DNA of 33,350 nt from Flavobacteriales bacterium (GCA_017987115.1 JAGNUG010000034.1:1-33350), one strand, 5' to 3'. Counted from the first letter of the stretch, positions 7,758-16,146 are shown. A program made the numbers and translations. Notes: generated by a model not told the origin, from the sequence alone.

Positions 7758-10300
7758 GCTGCGTAACGCAGTCCAAGGAGTAATACGTCATCGGTCTGTG
7801 CAGAGTTTCCTTTCCAGTCCAAAAATTCACGTTCCGCGCGTTGTTTGACCTGCAAAAGGTCCAAATGGGCGGTACTTGAAAGTAACTTGACTAATCTCTG
7901 CATGGAGAACTTCTTTTGGCCTTCAGTACCACCGAATTGATGGATGATCCCATCGCTGAAAAGGAACATAGCGTCACCGCTGACCAATTGCATGTCGTGG
8001 TCTTTATAGCCTGTGGTACGTTTAAAATGACTGTCTCCTAATGGATATACGTCTCCCTTGAATCGGATCACCTCTCCGTTACGGATCACGATCAATGGAA
8101 GCTGTGCTCCTGAGAACGAGAGTTTACCGGTATCCATGTCCAAACTGCAGAGCCCAATGTCAAATCCATCATTGTACAAAGCCTGATGACCTCGGGCATC
8201 CATCGTTTTCTTTACATGTTCGTGTAACAGGTCCATCAGTACACCGCAGGATGCATTCGGGTTCTGTGCCAATAGTTCACTTAAACCGTAATACGCAATG
8301 AATGTCATCATGGCGGCAGGAACTCCATGTCCGGTGCAATCGATGGCAGCAACGAATAACTTGTTTCCGATCCGTTTAAGAAAAGGCAGATCACCACTAA
8401 CGGTTTCCAAGGGTTTGTATAGTAAGAAGCTGTCCGGTATCGTATTTCGCAGATCGGTCTCAGTGGGCAGAATGGCAGATTGGATCGTTTGTGCATAGTC
8501 CAAACTGCTTTGAATATTCTGACTTTTCTCAGCCAGTTCATCATTATTGCTTTGGATCAGCGTGTTCTGTTCATGAATTGTCCTGTTCTTCTTGCGCGTA
8601 ATGTTCCAAGCTCGCGCCATATACATGGCCAATAGTGCAGCACATATCGCGGCAGCTATGCTGAAGCGCTTTACCGAGGCGTCATGTTTCTGTTGGATCA
8701 TCAACGCATCACTTTTAGCTTCTACTAGCTCATTGCGTTGCAATAGCACGTCCATGGCACTTTCCTGGGCCTTATGCTCAAGTTCCATTTTACTGACGTT
8801 CAGCGCTTGCAGCATCCGACTGTTGTTCAACGATTCGATCTCGCGCTGTTGTTCAACATCCTGAAGCGCTGCTTGTGTTAATTGTAGGTCGTTGTACGCC
8901 TTTTCCCGCAGGATCATTTCCTCCCTTCTTCCAGCTTCTTCAAGTTGCTTTTCGTAAACGAGAAGGGCCATTTGCTTTTCACGGTTCTCCGCGTCAAGCG
9001 CGAGCTGCTTTAATCGTCCTTCTTTGCGTTGTTCGCGATTCAGCAGGTCTACCTGCTCCCGCTCGATCCGTTGTAGTCGCAGCAATTGAGCATCTCGGTC
9101 GGTTTTGGCCTGTGTGGTTTTAGCGGTCAGGATCTGTTCCAGGTCACGTGCCTTTTTATTGAAGCTGCGGGCCTCGTTCGGGAGGTCGCGTTGTTCGAAA
9201 ATGTTGGCCAAAAGGTCACATGCCACACTTTGTTCCTTCAGGTCCTTATCCTCTTCTGCAAAGGATAGGGCCTCCAAAGCAGTATTCTGTGCACCGACCA
9301 TATCGCCTCTTAGTAGTTGAATGGCAGCCTTAGTGCGTAACAGGCGAGGCATAAGTCTCGTGAAGTTCTTTGCTCGCGCTGCAACATCTGCTTCCTCGAT
9401 CAAGCGAACTGCACTTTCCATATTGCCTCCGGTAGCTTGGGCATGGGCCGCATTCACTTGCACGCTCAAGCGCAGATAAGGGACATCTTCCACGAGTATC
9501 AGGCCTTTCCCGAATGCGATCATGGCCTCCTCGTTCCTACCCAGGCGTTGATTCAATTCGCCCATATTGTTGGCACATATACCGGACTGTAGCGTTCTGT
9601 CCAAAGCCGCGGCAAGTTTCATGACTTCGACTTCCGTGTTCAGCGCAGCTTGGTTCTGTTTCTCCTTTGCTTGTGCAGTGGCAAGTATTGAAAGCAGGTC
9701 CAACATCAGTTCACGATCTGCTAGCGCATTCACTTCTTCTTTTTGACCTAGACAATATGTGATGAGGAGATCGGGTTTCATGACCATTGCACGAGCTCTG
9801 ATATCAGCACGTATGTATCGCGAACGATCCATTTTGCCTGCGCCGGTCGTATTTTTTGCTTCCTCCAAGTGCTCCAATGCTTTCTGCGGATGACCGGATT
9901 CCAAATAGAGTTCTGCCAATTGAAGCATGGCATTTGTGCGGATACTACTGTGATATGTACCATTGATCATAGTCGCGCGGATGCTGGCTCCGATCGCATT
10001 GTCCAGATCTCCGTTTGCTTTGTGTGCTTCAGCTAGTTCGATCAACGCTTGGGCCAGTGTGCTTTCCAGCCCGTTACGTTCCGCTTCCGCAGAACCAAGG
10101 ATCGCGAATTCCACGGCTTCTCGATAATGTCCGCGACCTCTTTCAAATATTGAAAGGTCCAGCAATCGTTGCGCTCGGTCCTGACCCTGCTTGGACTTTT
10201 GCATATCAGAGAGCATGGACGCATAATCCTGTGCATGACCGTAGTGCACCGATATCGTGCATATGGTCGCAAATAGAAATTTTGCTAGTGCGCTCTTCAT
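7754..10300 (-). CDS. siaA-like: TPR/coiled-coil sensor with C-terminal SpoIIE-type PP2C phosphatase (SiaA-like)
   Basis: 848 residues. A signal peptide is at 1-23 (cut after GHA). TPR-like helices occupy about 40-390, a long charged coiled coil about 385-545, one membrane segment 547-565 (FSIAAAICAALLAMYMARAW), then a short coiled linker and a PP2C/SpoIIE phosphatase domain at about 605-848. Metal-ligand aspartates are present: D637 (SGD), D654 (DCTGHG), D783 (FSDG) and D837/D838 (TDD). The predicted topology is a large periplasmic TPR sensor with a cytoplasmic phosphatase. By analogy with SiaA it should dephosphorylate SiaC. It differs from Pseudomonas SiaA, whose sensor region is not TPR-based. 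Its ATG overlaps the TonB-receptor stop (ATGA). The residues after SGD (LPFLK) depart from the aromatic pattern common in Bacteroidota relatives, but no catalytic residue is missing. Confidence 0.9.
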   Translation of the reverse strand: MKSALAKFLFATICTISVHYGHAQDYASMLSDMQKSKQGQDRAQRLLDLSIFERGRGHYREAVEFAILGSAEAERNGLESTLAQALIELAEAHKANGDLDNAIGASIRATMINGTYHSSIRTNAMLQLAELYLESGHPQKALEHLEEAKNTTGAGKMDRSRYIRADIRARAMVMKPDLLITYCLGQKEEVNALADRELMLDLLSILATAQAKEKQNQAALNTEVEVMKLAAALDRTLQSGICANNMGELNQRLGRNEEAMIAFGKGLILVEDVPYLRLSVQVNAAHAQATGGNMESAVRLIEEADVAARAKNFTRLMPRLLRTKAAIQLLRGDMVGAQNTALEALSFAEEDKDLKEQSVACDLLANIFEQRDLPNEARSFNKKARDLEQILTAKTTQAKTDRDAQLLRLQRIEREQVDLLNREQRKEGRLKQLALDAENREKQMALLVYEKQLEEAGRREEMILREKAYNDLQLTQAALQDVEQQREIESLNNSRMLQALNVSKMELEHKAQESAMDVLLQRNELVEAKSDALMIQQKHDASVKRFSIAAAICAALLAMYMARAWNITRKKNRTIHEQNTLIQSNNDELAEKSQNIQSSLDYAQTIQSAILPTETDLRNTIPDSFLLYKPLETVSGDLPFLKRIGNKLFVAAIDCTGHGVPAAMMTFIAYYGLSELLAQNPNASCGVLMDLLHEHVKKTMDARGHQALYNDGFDIGLCSLDMDTGKLSFSGAQLPLIVIRNGEVIRFKGDVYPLGDSHFKRTTGYKDHDMQLVSGDAMFLFSDGIIHQFGGTEGQKKFSMQRLVKLLSSTAHLDLLQVKQRAEREFLDWKGNSAQTDDVLLLGLRYAA

Positions 10301-12318
10301 TGAATGAACTTGTAGGTAATGCCGAAGGTGTATTCCCTACCGTTAAGAGCGAATGGTGTGGTGTCGTTCCGTACCGGACCAATAAGGGTCCGTCGTGTAT
10401 CGGTAATGTTCCTACAGCCAATATCCACAGCCAATCGCATTGAAGCCTTGGGTCGCCAGGTAAGTCCGGCATTCACTGTCAACTCAGCTGGCCAAGCGAT
10501 CAATGAGAGCTGATCGTTTATTTGACCAGTAGCTCCGTAAGACCATACTTCCCCTCTGTAATTCGCATTGGCCCTTAACGTGAATGATGGACTAGCGTCG
10601 ACTGCGATCACCAAAGAACCACGTTGTTCGGGAAGGGCCGTAATACCGTTGGATGAACTATCGGGTAGCTCTACCTCAGACGGGGCCGATGCGTTCATTG
10701 GCCGGTTGAAACCATAGCTTGCTAACACAGTAGTACGTTTGGTCTCCCACGAAAATCGGAGGTCGAGGCCAAACCTACCTGCAATACTCCCATTCAAGTA
10801 GCTACTTCCAAGGCTATCTCTGTATGAATGAAGGATCGGATCAGTGAACCGGGTTTGATAGCCATTTGCGGTAAGCGTTGTGGACTTACCGATCATATAT
10901 CCCAATTCGCCTTCAGTAGTCGTAACATATTCAAGGCTCACCGGGCCATTTTCAGACCAATTGTTCAGGTTCATAACAGTAGGTGCCCTGAAGCCTCGGC
11001 CCCAAAGTGCCTTTACGTGTAAATTGCCAATAACCTTGGTATAGGCAAATCGCGGTGCGAAGAAGTCGCCAACCAGATCATTGGCCTCGAAGCGACATCC
11101 TGCCGTTAGCATCCCTGGTTTTCCGAATACAGCTAGCTCAGCGAAAACGGCACCATCATTCATCCTAATGGCACGTGCACCGTTCATTCGGAAGGTCGAA
11201 TGTTCGTTGCGTTGGTAGAAGGTTGATAGCAGGGTATAGCCGGAAATACCAATTCGGCCAGTAAACCATTCAGCCGGTTTGAAACCGATCGACCCGGTTG
11301 CCGAGGTACGTTGGTTGTTGGTGTTTCTGTTGAGCCGATCCGTTTCACCGGTATTCAAATAATACCAAGGCAATTGATTGGTGTGGTTCACGTTCCACGA
11401 CAGATCCATACGCTGGCTCAGTTGCTTCTTGTACTCAATACCGAATATGACATCGCGCTTTTGAATACTGTATGCTGCATCACTGACCCTGAATGTTTCT
11501 TCAAGGTAGGTCATGGACGCCTTGAAATTCTTCCAGCGGTAATTGAACTGGAAGGTGCTGGCCTGTACGGCTGTGCTATCGGCAAGATCCAATCGCGTAC
11601 TATCTGGCATAAGTCGAAGTGCGTTTGATCGCTTACCACGCGTATAGCTGGTCATGTAGCTGATCTCCCGATCACGATCAAGTCGGTGTGAGCCGCTGAC
11701 AGTAGTAGTTGTTCGCGTTAGGTCATTGTTGCTGAAACCGGTCTGCACGTTGGCCCGCGCGCCTGTTCCTTGATCTGCACTGCGCGTTACAATATTTATG
11801 ACACCCAGCGATGCATAACCTCCGTGTATCATGGAACCTGGACTTATGACCACTTCAATTCGATCTACATTGCTGATCGGGATACGGTCACCAATTGCAT
11901 ACGTGCCGAGATCATTTTCATTCAGCTGACTGCCGTTCAACATGAAGAGGCATTTGCCTTCTTCGGCCCAATTGCCGTGAATACCGATCCCGATCACATC
12001 ATCCGCGTCACGCCCGAAGGAAATTCCCGGGATCAATTGCAATGCCTCATAAAGCGTACGAGCACCTGCGGCTTGGATCTGGCGCGATGTAATGATCGTA
12101 ACATTGGCCGGTGATTCACGCACTGGACGGCTTTCCTGATCGGCAATGCTTGTTAAAAGAACAGCTTTTCCACCGTCGCGCGAGATCTCCAGAAGCTGAT
12201 CAGGGTCGTTTAGCAGCACGCGTTCATCAACCACCGATTGAGCGCAGACATGCGTACTAAGCGATGCCGTGAGCAGAATGGAAACCCAGAAGAGCGTCCG
12301 ATGTTTGTATGATCTCAT
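10297..12318 (-). CDS. TonB-dependent outer-membrane receptor
   Basis: 673 residues from the ATG at 12318, chosen because it directly precedes a signal peptide (RSYKHRTLFWVSILLTASLS...CAQ); the frame is open to 12414. A plug domain spans about residues 55-185 (SPANVTIITSRQIQAAG, LYEALQLIPGISF, NVDRIEVVISPGS, GVINIVTRSA). It is followed by a beta-barrel rich in alternating aromatic strands, ending in an aromatic C-terminal strand (REYTFGITYKFIQ). There is no N-terminal carboxypeptidase-like domain, so it is not a SusC-type protein. The substrate cannot be told from sequence. It is the first gene of the minus-strand operon and its stop overlaps the start of the phosphatase gene, which suggests that receptor and SiaABC module are made together. 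Confidence 0.9.
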   Translation of the reverse strand: MRSYKHRTLFWVSILLTASLSTHVCAQSVVDERVLLNDPDQLLEISRDGGKAVLLTSIADQESRPVRESPANVTIITSRQIQAAGARTLYEALQLIPGISFGRDADDVIGIGIHGNWAEEGKCLFMLNGSQLNENDLGTYAIGDRIPISNVDRIEVVISPGSMIHGGYASLGVINIVTRSADQGTGARANVQTGFSNNDLTRTTTTVSGSHRLDRDREISYMTSYTRGKRSNALRLMPDSTRLDLADSTAVQASTFQFNYRWKNFKASMTYLEETFRVSDAAYSIQKRDVIFGIEYKKQLSQRMDLSWNVNHTNQLPWYYLNTGETDRLNRNTNNQRTSATGSIGFKPAEWFTGRIGISGYTLLSTFYQRNEHSTFRMNGARAIRMNDGAVFAELAVFGKPGMLTAGCRFEANDLVGDFFAPRFAYTKVIGNLHVKALWGRGFRAPTVMNLNNWSENGPVSLEYVTTTEGELGYMIGKSTTLTANGYQTRFTDPILHSYRDSLGSSYLNGSIAGRFGLDLRFSWETKRTTVLASYGFNRPMNASAPSEVELPDSSSNGITALPEQRGSLVIAVDASPSFTLRANANYRGEVWSYGATGQINDQLSLIAWPAELTVNAGLTWRPKASMRLAVDIGCRNITDTRRTLIGPVRNDTTPFALNGREYTFGITYKFIQ

Positions 12319-12535
12319 ACCAAGAGCCTTGCAAATAGTGCGTTGCTCCTGCCATTTAATCGTATTAGACGGCCGGAAGGTTGCATTCGTCGTTGATCCT
12401 ATGCCTCCCGTCACTTGTCAAAGTAATAATGCCATCCAGAGACGTTTGCGCCGCACAGAACCTACATTTGCCGCGACTTTCCCAAGGGGGATCCCAAGAT
12501 CCTGGTCCCTTGTTCCACGTTTAATGTAAGACCCA

Positions 12536-13858
12536 ATGAAGGCCCGCACACTTAAAACCACGAAGGTCAACGTCATTACCATGGGTTGCTCCAAGAACAC
12601 GTTCGATAGCGAAGTGCTCATGGCCCAATTGAAGGCGAACAACATCAGTGTGGATCATGAGAGCAACAGTGGGGAGCACAACGTGGTAGTGATCAATACA
12701 TGCGGGTTCATTGAGAATGCCAAGCAGGAAAGCATTGATACCATACTCAACTATGCGCGTGCCAAGGATGAAGGGTTAGTCGAAAAGGTCTACGTTACGG
12801 GATGCCTGAGTCAGCGGTATGCCCCGGAATTGAAAGCCGAGATCCCGCAGATCGATGCGTGGTTCGGAACACGGGATCTTCCGCGTTTGCTCAAAACCTT
12901 GAAAGCGGATTACAAGCACGAGCTAGTAGGGGAGCGATTGCTCACAACACCAGCGCATTTCGCCTACTTCAAGATCAGTGAAGGTTGTGATCGTAAATGT
13001 TCATTCTGTGCCATACCCTTGATGCGTGGCAAGCATATCAGCACGCCCATTGAGCAATTGGTGACGAATGCCAAGGGTTTGGCAGCGAATGGCGTGAAGG
13101 AACTTATCCTCATCGCACAGGACCTTACCTATTACGGACTGGATATCTACAAAAAGCGCAACCTCAGTGAGCTCTTGGCCCAGCTAAGCGATGTGGAAGG
13201 AATTGATTGGATCCGCTTGCACTATGCATTCCCCAGCGGTTTCCCGATGGATATCCTGGATATCATGCAAGAGCGCAAGAACATCTGCAACTACCTGGAT
13301 ATGCCGTTGCAACATGGCAGCACGAACATGCTCACCCGTATGCGAAGAGGCATTACCCAAGAAAAGACCGAGGCATTGGTTGATACCATTCGTGAAAAGG
13401 TGCCCGGCATCGCTATTCGTACCACATTGATCGCTGGCTTCCCCGGTGAGACCGAAGCAGATCACCAGGACAACCTGCAATGGATAGAACGCATGCGGTT
13501 CGATCGCTTAGGAGCTTTCACCTACAGCCACGAAGAAGACACACACGCACATACCATGGAAGATGATGTGCCCGAGGAACTGAAACACCAGCGCGCCAAC
13601 GAGATCATGGAATTGCAAGGCGGCATCAGTTTGGAGCTGAACCAAAAGCGGGTAGGGAACATCCAGACCGTGCTCGTGGACAAAGCCGAAGGCGACTATT
13701 GGATATCCCGCTCAGAATTCGATAGCCCTGAAGTGGACAATGAAGTGCTCATCGCGCGCAAGAATTCAGAAGGTCCAGTACACTTGCGCGTTGGCGATTT
13801 TGCAGAAGTACTGATCACGGAAGCGAATGAGCATGACCTGCGGGCGGAGGTGGTGTGA
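12536..13858 (+). CDS. rimO: Ribosomal protein S12 methylthiotransferase RimO
   Basis: 440 residues, usual for RimO. The N-terminal UPF0004 domain carries its three iron-sulfur cysteines (C18 in MGCSKN, C56 in NTCGF, C90 in TGCLSQ). The radical-SAM core has the CxxxCxxC motif at C151, C155 and C158 (CDRKCSFC), followed by MRGKHIS. A TRAM domain occupies the C-terminus (about 375-440). RimO adds a methylthio group to an aspartate of ribosomal protein S12. It is distinguished from MiaB by MGCSKN, the RLHYAFPSGFP segment and the DMPLQHGS context. It is transcribed divergently from the receptor operon across a 217-bp gap. There is no obvious Shine-Dalgarno before the ATG, as is common in this phylum. 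Confidence 0.96.
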   Translation: MKARTLKTTKVNVITMGCSKNTFDSEVLMAQLKANNISVDHESNSGEHNVVVINTCGFIENAKQESIDTILNYARAKDEGLVEKVYVTGCLSQRYAPELKAEIPQIDAWFGTRDLPRLLKTLKADYKHELVGERLLTTPAHFAYFKISEGCDRKCSFCAIPLMRGKHISTPIEQLVTNAKGLAANGVKELILIAQDLTYYGLDIYKKRNLSELLAQLSDVEGIDWIRLHYAFPSGFPMDILDIMQERKNICNYLDMPLQHGSTNMLTRMRRGITQEKTEALVDTIREKVPGIAIRTTLIAGFPGETEADHQDNLQWIERMRFDRLGAFTYSHEEDTHAHTMEDDVPEELKHQRANEIMELQGGISLELNQKRVGNIQTVLVDKAEGDYWISRSEFDSPEVDNEVLIARKNSEGPVHLRVGDFAEVLITEANEHDLRAEVV

Positions 13859-13974
13859 GGAGATTGCAGATCAGCTGGTCGATAGTAACTTGGACCTATT
13901 AGGAATCAATTAATGCATGGAATTGAGAAAGAACCAGACTATAGACAAAACCGTGGAAGGCCAACAACCCTAAA

Positions 13975-14409
13975 ATGAAGATATGGCTATCAATATCGTT
14001 GTGTCTAATATTTATTCATTGTCCTTCGTGTAAAGCACAGGTTTTATATAATTATGAAAAAACCATTGACACGCCTATACAACATGAACTACGCCGTCTA
14101 GATGGCCCCTGCGCAATTAAAGTCGTATTTGGTAAAGGATATTACAATACCCTTATTGGATTGACAATTGAATCAAGTGGTGATACACTGTTTATGGAAA
14201 AATGTAAAACGAATGAAGTTTCAAGATTCGCTTGTGATTATTGCATAAAAAATAGTAAAATAGTAGAATTTCCTAAAAGTATTTCCATAAGAGTTGACAA
14301 TAATCACTACTTAGTAAAAACAGATAGTACATATAAGAGATTGATTATTGACAAGTCGGGGCGCGAACTGATTTGCACTTATTCAAATAATGTTAGTCTC
14401 TACGAATAA
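13975..14409 (+). CDS. AT-rich hypothetical secreted protein
   Basis: 144 residues with a clear signal peptide (IWLSISLCLIFIHCPSCKA, cut before QV). The mature part is mixed alpha/beta and contains cysteines at CKTNE and CDYC-like positions. I do not recognise the family. The gene is visibly richer in A and T than its neighbours (many AAA, ATA and TTA codons), and the surrounding 13860-14500 stretch shares this bias. That suggests recent acquisition. It lies just upstream of a REP-like inverted repeat pair. The start is the only Met before the hydrophobic segment. The reading frame is uninterrupted, so it is likely a real gene. Confidence 0.7.
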   Translation: MKIWLSISLCLIFIHCPSCKAQVLYNYEKTIDTPIQHELRRLDGPCAIKVVFGKGYYNTLIGLTIESSGDTLFMEKCKTNEVSRFACDYCIKNSKIVEFPKSISIRVDNNHYLVKTDSTYKRLIIDKSGRELICTYSNNVSLYE

Positions 14410-14686
14410 TGACTCAGATAGTCGTACTTGCGATTCTATGCGCGCTTCATTGCAATCCAAGTCAATCATTAATGCCCAGCTCCCTCGAATGTTCAGACGC
14501 TACCGCGGATCTGCGATCCGTGCGTAAGCTTTATGGAGTTGGTGAGAATTATCATAGATCAGCTGTATCATAATATCTTAGTGCGCTGATGTTGAATGTG
14601 TCAGGGGAGGAGAACCACACATCGCAGATCCGCGGCAGCAGGGGTACAAAACATTGTGCCGGAAACCCTGCGTTGCTGACAACAAG
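14410..14686. other. Intergenic region with inverted repeats, no gene seen
   Basis: No plausible gene lies between the AT-rich secreted protein and the terminator of the minus-strand small secreted protein. The stretch holds the paired REP-like sequences (14499-14639) and an adjoining short hairpin at 14643-14660 (GGTACA, loop AAACAT, TGTGCC, with one G-T pair). Confidence 0.6.
14499..14639. repeat. REP-like inverted repeat pair (19-bp arms, 18 matching)
   Basis: The left arm at 14499-14517 (GCTACCGCGGATCTGCGAT) and the reverse complement of the right arm at 14621-14639 match at 18 of 19 positions, with 103 bp between. The left arm also contains its own small hairpin (CGGATC, TGC, GATCCG). 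A pair of GC-rich palindromic elements in opposite orientation outside genes is typical of REP/REPIN or MITE-type elements. No transposase is present nearby. Confidence 0.6.
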
Positions 14687-14718
14687 AAAAGGGCCATCTC
14701 CTAAATGCGAGATAGCCC
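14687..14718 (-). terminator. Intrinsic terminator of the small secreted protein gene (14749-15150)
   Basis: On the minus strand, GGGCTATCTC, an 8-nt loop, then GAGATGGCCC form a 10-bp stem with one G-T pair, followed by TTTTCTTG. It begins 31 bp past the stop codon. Confidence 0.85.
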
Positions 14719-14748
14719 CTTTCATTAAAATCCCAACTTGGACGTGGA

Positions 14749-15150
14749 TCACTCCGTCATTCCATCTTTCGACTTCATACCGTCCGATTTGCCCATTTCG
14801 GGATGCATTTTCTTGCCGTGTTGCTCGGAGCACCATTTGGTGTAATTCGCGTACTGTTCAGGTGTCAGAACGCCCTTCAACTCTTCTTCATGCTTGTCCA
14901 CGGATGCCATGGCCTTATCATCTGCCTTTGCATCCATATGGTCCGCATTGCAAGACTTCTGGATCTCTTTCACTTTGGTCATTTGGTCACTTGTCAATCC
15001 CAAGGTCTTCCACGTTTCGTCTCCGGCCATCATGCACTTATGCTTTTCATTCTGCATAGTGGAGTGGTCCATCTTTCCTTTGGTTTCTTGCGCCTGCGCT
15101 GTGAATGCGGTACAGATAGCTAGGCAAACTGTTATAATCGTCGTTTTCAT
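14749..15150 (-). CDS. Small secreted LTxxQ-like protein, Met/His-rich (paralogue A)
   Basis: 133 residues from the ATG at 15150, which directly precedes a signal peptide (TTIITVCLAICTAFTAQA). The mature part is helical and highly charged, with two LTxxQ-like motifs (LTSDQ 52-56, LTPEQ 95-99). These recall Spy/CpxP-type periplasmic chaperones, but the similarity is too slight to name it so. Cysteines are at 39, 67 and 107. Met, His and Lys are enriched at both ends (MDHSTMQ; KKMHPEMGKSDGMKSKDGM), which would fit metal binding. The next gene upstream (15552-15899) is a paralogue with the three cysteines at the same positions. It has its own terminator and a leader resembling that of the paralogue, so it is probably a separate transcript. 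Function unknown. Confidence 0.85.
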   Translation of the reverse strand: MKTTIITVCLAICTAFTAQAQETKGKMDHSTMQNEKHKCMMAGDETWKTLGLTSDQMTKVKEIQKSCNADHMDAKADDKAMASVDKHEEELKGVLTPEQYANYTKWCSEQHGKKMHPEMGKSDGMKSKDGMTE

Positions 15151-15433
15151 TGGTTCGTTGATTTGGTTAGGCCAAGGGTAATGCAGATCATGCACCGATC
15201 ATTCCAGGCCCACTAAGGCATTGGCCAATAGTGGTCATTTCGACGAAGGCCTGAATTCCACGACGAATGGAACGTGGAATAAGTGCCCCGATCATGGTGG
15301 TCAGCGGGCCTTGATGTACTCATTCTTTAAGTTGGATGCAGAGAGAACCTATACTTGGTAGTGAAAATGCACTGCCCCTGATAAAAGAAATTTGAGCTTA
15401 GGATCTCGGCTTAGATCCCGTCGGATCGAATAC
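15151..15433. other. Intergenic region upstream of paralogue A
   Basis: No gene is visible. On the minus strand it should hold the promoter and leader of the gene starting at 15150. It includes a GCAGATC-N4-ACCGATC element at 15183-15200, 33 bases before the start codon, that is shared with paralogue B. Confidence 0.6.
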
Positions 15434-15467
15434 AAAAAAAAGGGCCGCCCGCATGATGGGGCAGCCC
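15434..15467 (-). terminator. Strong intrinsic terminator of paralogue B
   Basis: On the minus strand, GGGCTGCCC, an 8-nt loop, then GGGCGGCCC form a 9-bp GC-rich stem with one G-T pair, followed by eight T. It lies about 85 bp past the stop of the gene at 15552-15899. Confidence 0.9.
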
Positions 15468-15551
15468 GTTCTATTCAAATTTCCGAATGCTCAGGAACTC
15501 TTCTCCATGCCAATACGGCACTTCAGCCTGTCCCGACCTTCGTCTCGGACC

Positions 15552-15899
15552 TTACTTTTTCTCACCGTAGTTGTCAATACACCAAGCTGTGTATTTAGTA
15601 TACTGGTCGTCCGTAAGAGCGGCTTTAAAAGCGGCTTCCTGCACCTCCAATGAAGCCATGGCTTCTTGTTCGTTCTTTGAAGCATTACGACCTTGCTTGC
15701 AAGCCTCTTGGATGGCTTTTACCTGAGAGAGTTCATCAGCATTCAAACCAAAGGACAACAGTGTTTCCTCGTTCGCCATAATGCAGGCATGCCGATCGAC
15801 AGTGATCGTCGGGTTCTCCCCAGTTCCTTTGGCTTCTTGCGCTTGTGCTGCGAACGCGGTGCAGGCCACAAGACAGATCGTTAAGATGGTGGTTTTCAT
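15552..15899 (-). CDS. Small secreted protein with three conserved cysteines (paralogue B)
   Basis: 115 residues with signal peptide TTILTICLVACTAFAAQA, almost identical to that of the downstream paralogue. The mature part aligns without gaps through HxCxMAxxET, FGL/LGL, QVKAIQEAC and LTDDQYTKYTAWC. Cysteines fall at 39, 67 and 107 exactly as in paralogue A, while the Met/His-rich ends of A are missing. The region is probably helical and periplasmic; LTDDQ recalls the Spy/CpxP LTxxQ motif. The leader carries a perfect 7-bp hairpin (15932-15950). The pair clearly arose by tandem duplication. Function unknown; a periplasmic stress or metal-related role is only a guess. Confidence 0.82.
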   Translation of the reverse strand: MKTTILTICLVACTAFAAQAQEAKGTGENPTITVDRHACIMANEETLLSFGLNADELSQVKAIQEACKQGRNASKNEQEAMASLEVQEAAFKAALTDDQYTKYTAWCIDNYGEKK

Positions 15900-15931
15900 T
15901 GGTTCTTGTTTTGGTTGGATGGTTCAATGAG

Positions 15932-15950
15932 CAGATCGCATACCGATCTG
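15932..15950 (-). promoter_or_regulatory. Leader hairpin/possible operator upstream of paralogue B
   Basis: CAGATCG, loop of 5, CGATCTG: a perfect 7-bp inverted repeat centred about 42 bases before the start codon at 15899. A related GCAGATC-N4-ACCGATC sequence stands at the same distance before paralogue A (15183-15200). An AT-rich TATATTTATA-like stretch lies just upstream on the minus strand and could be the -7 region. Confidence 0.4.
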
Positions 15951-16146
15951 GCCGGTATAAATATAACATTGGTTTGATCCGTTGATCTCGAAGGACCCGC
16001 GTTGCTCTACAAATAGATGATCATCGGCTGACCGATCCTTCACTGAATAAGGTCAGATCGTTCTCAAAGTAATGCTGATACACATCCTTTGGAAGCCCGT
16101 TCAGCATAATTCCACCCGACCATTCACTTTACCCTACCAGCCATTA

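Noticed and set aside
12319-12414. Longer N-terminus of the TonB receptor (start at 12414)
   Set aside because: The extra 32 residues precede the signal peptide, look non-coding and would occupy the promoter region between the divergent genes.
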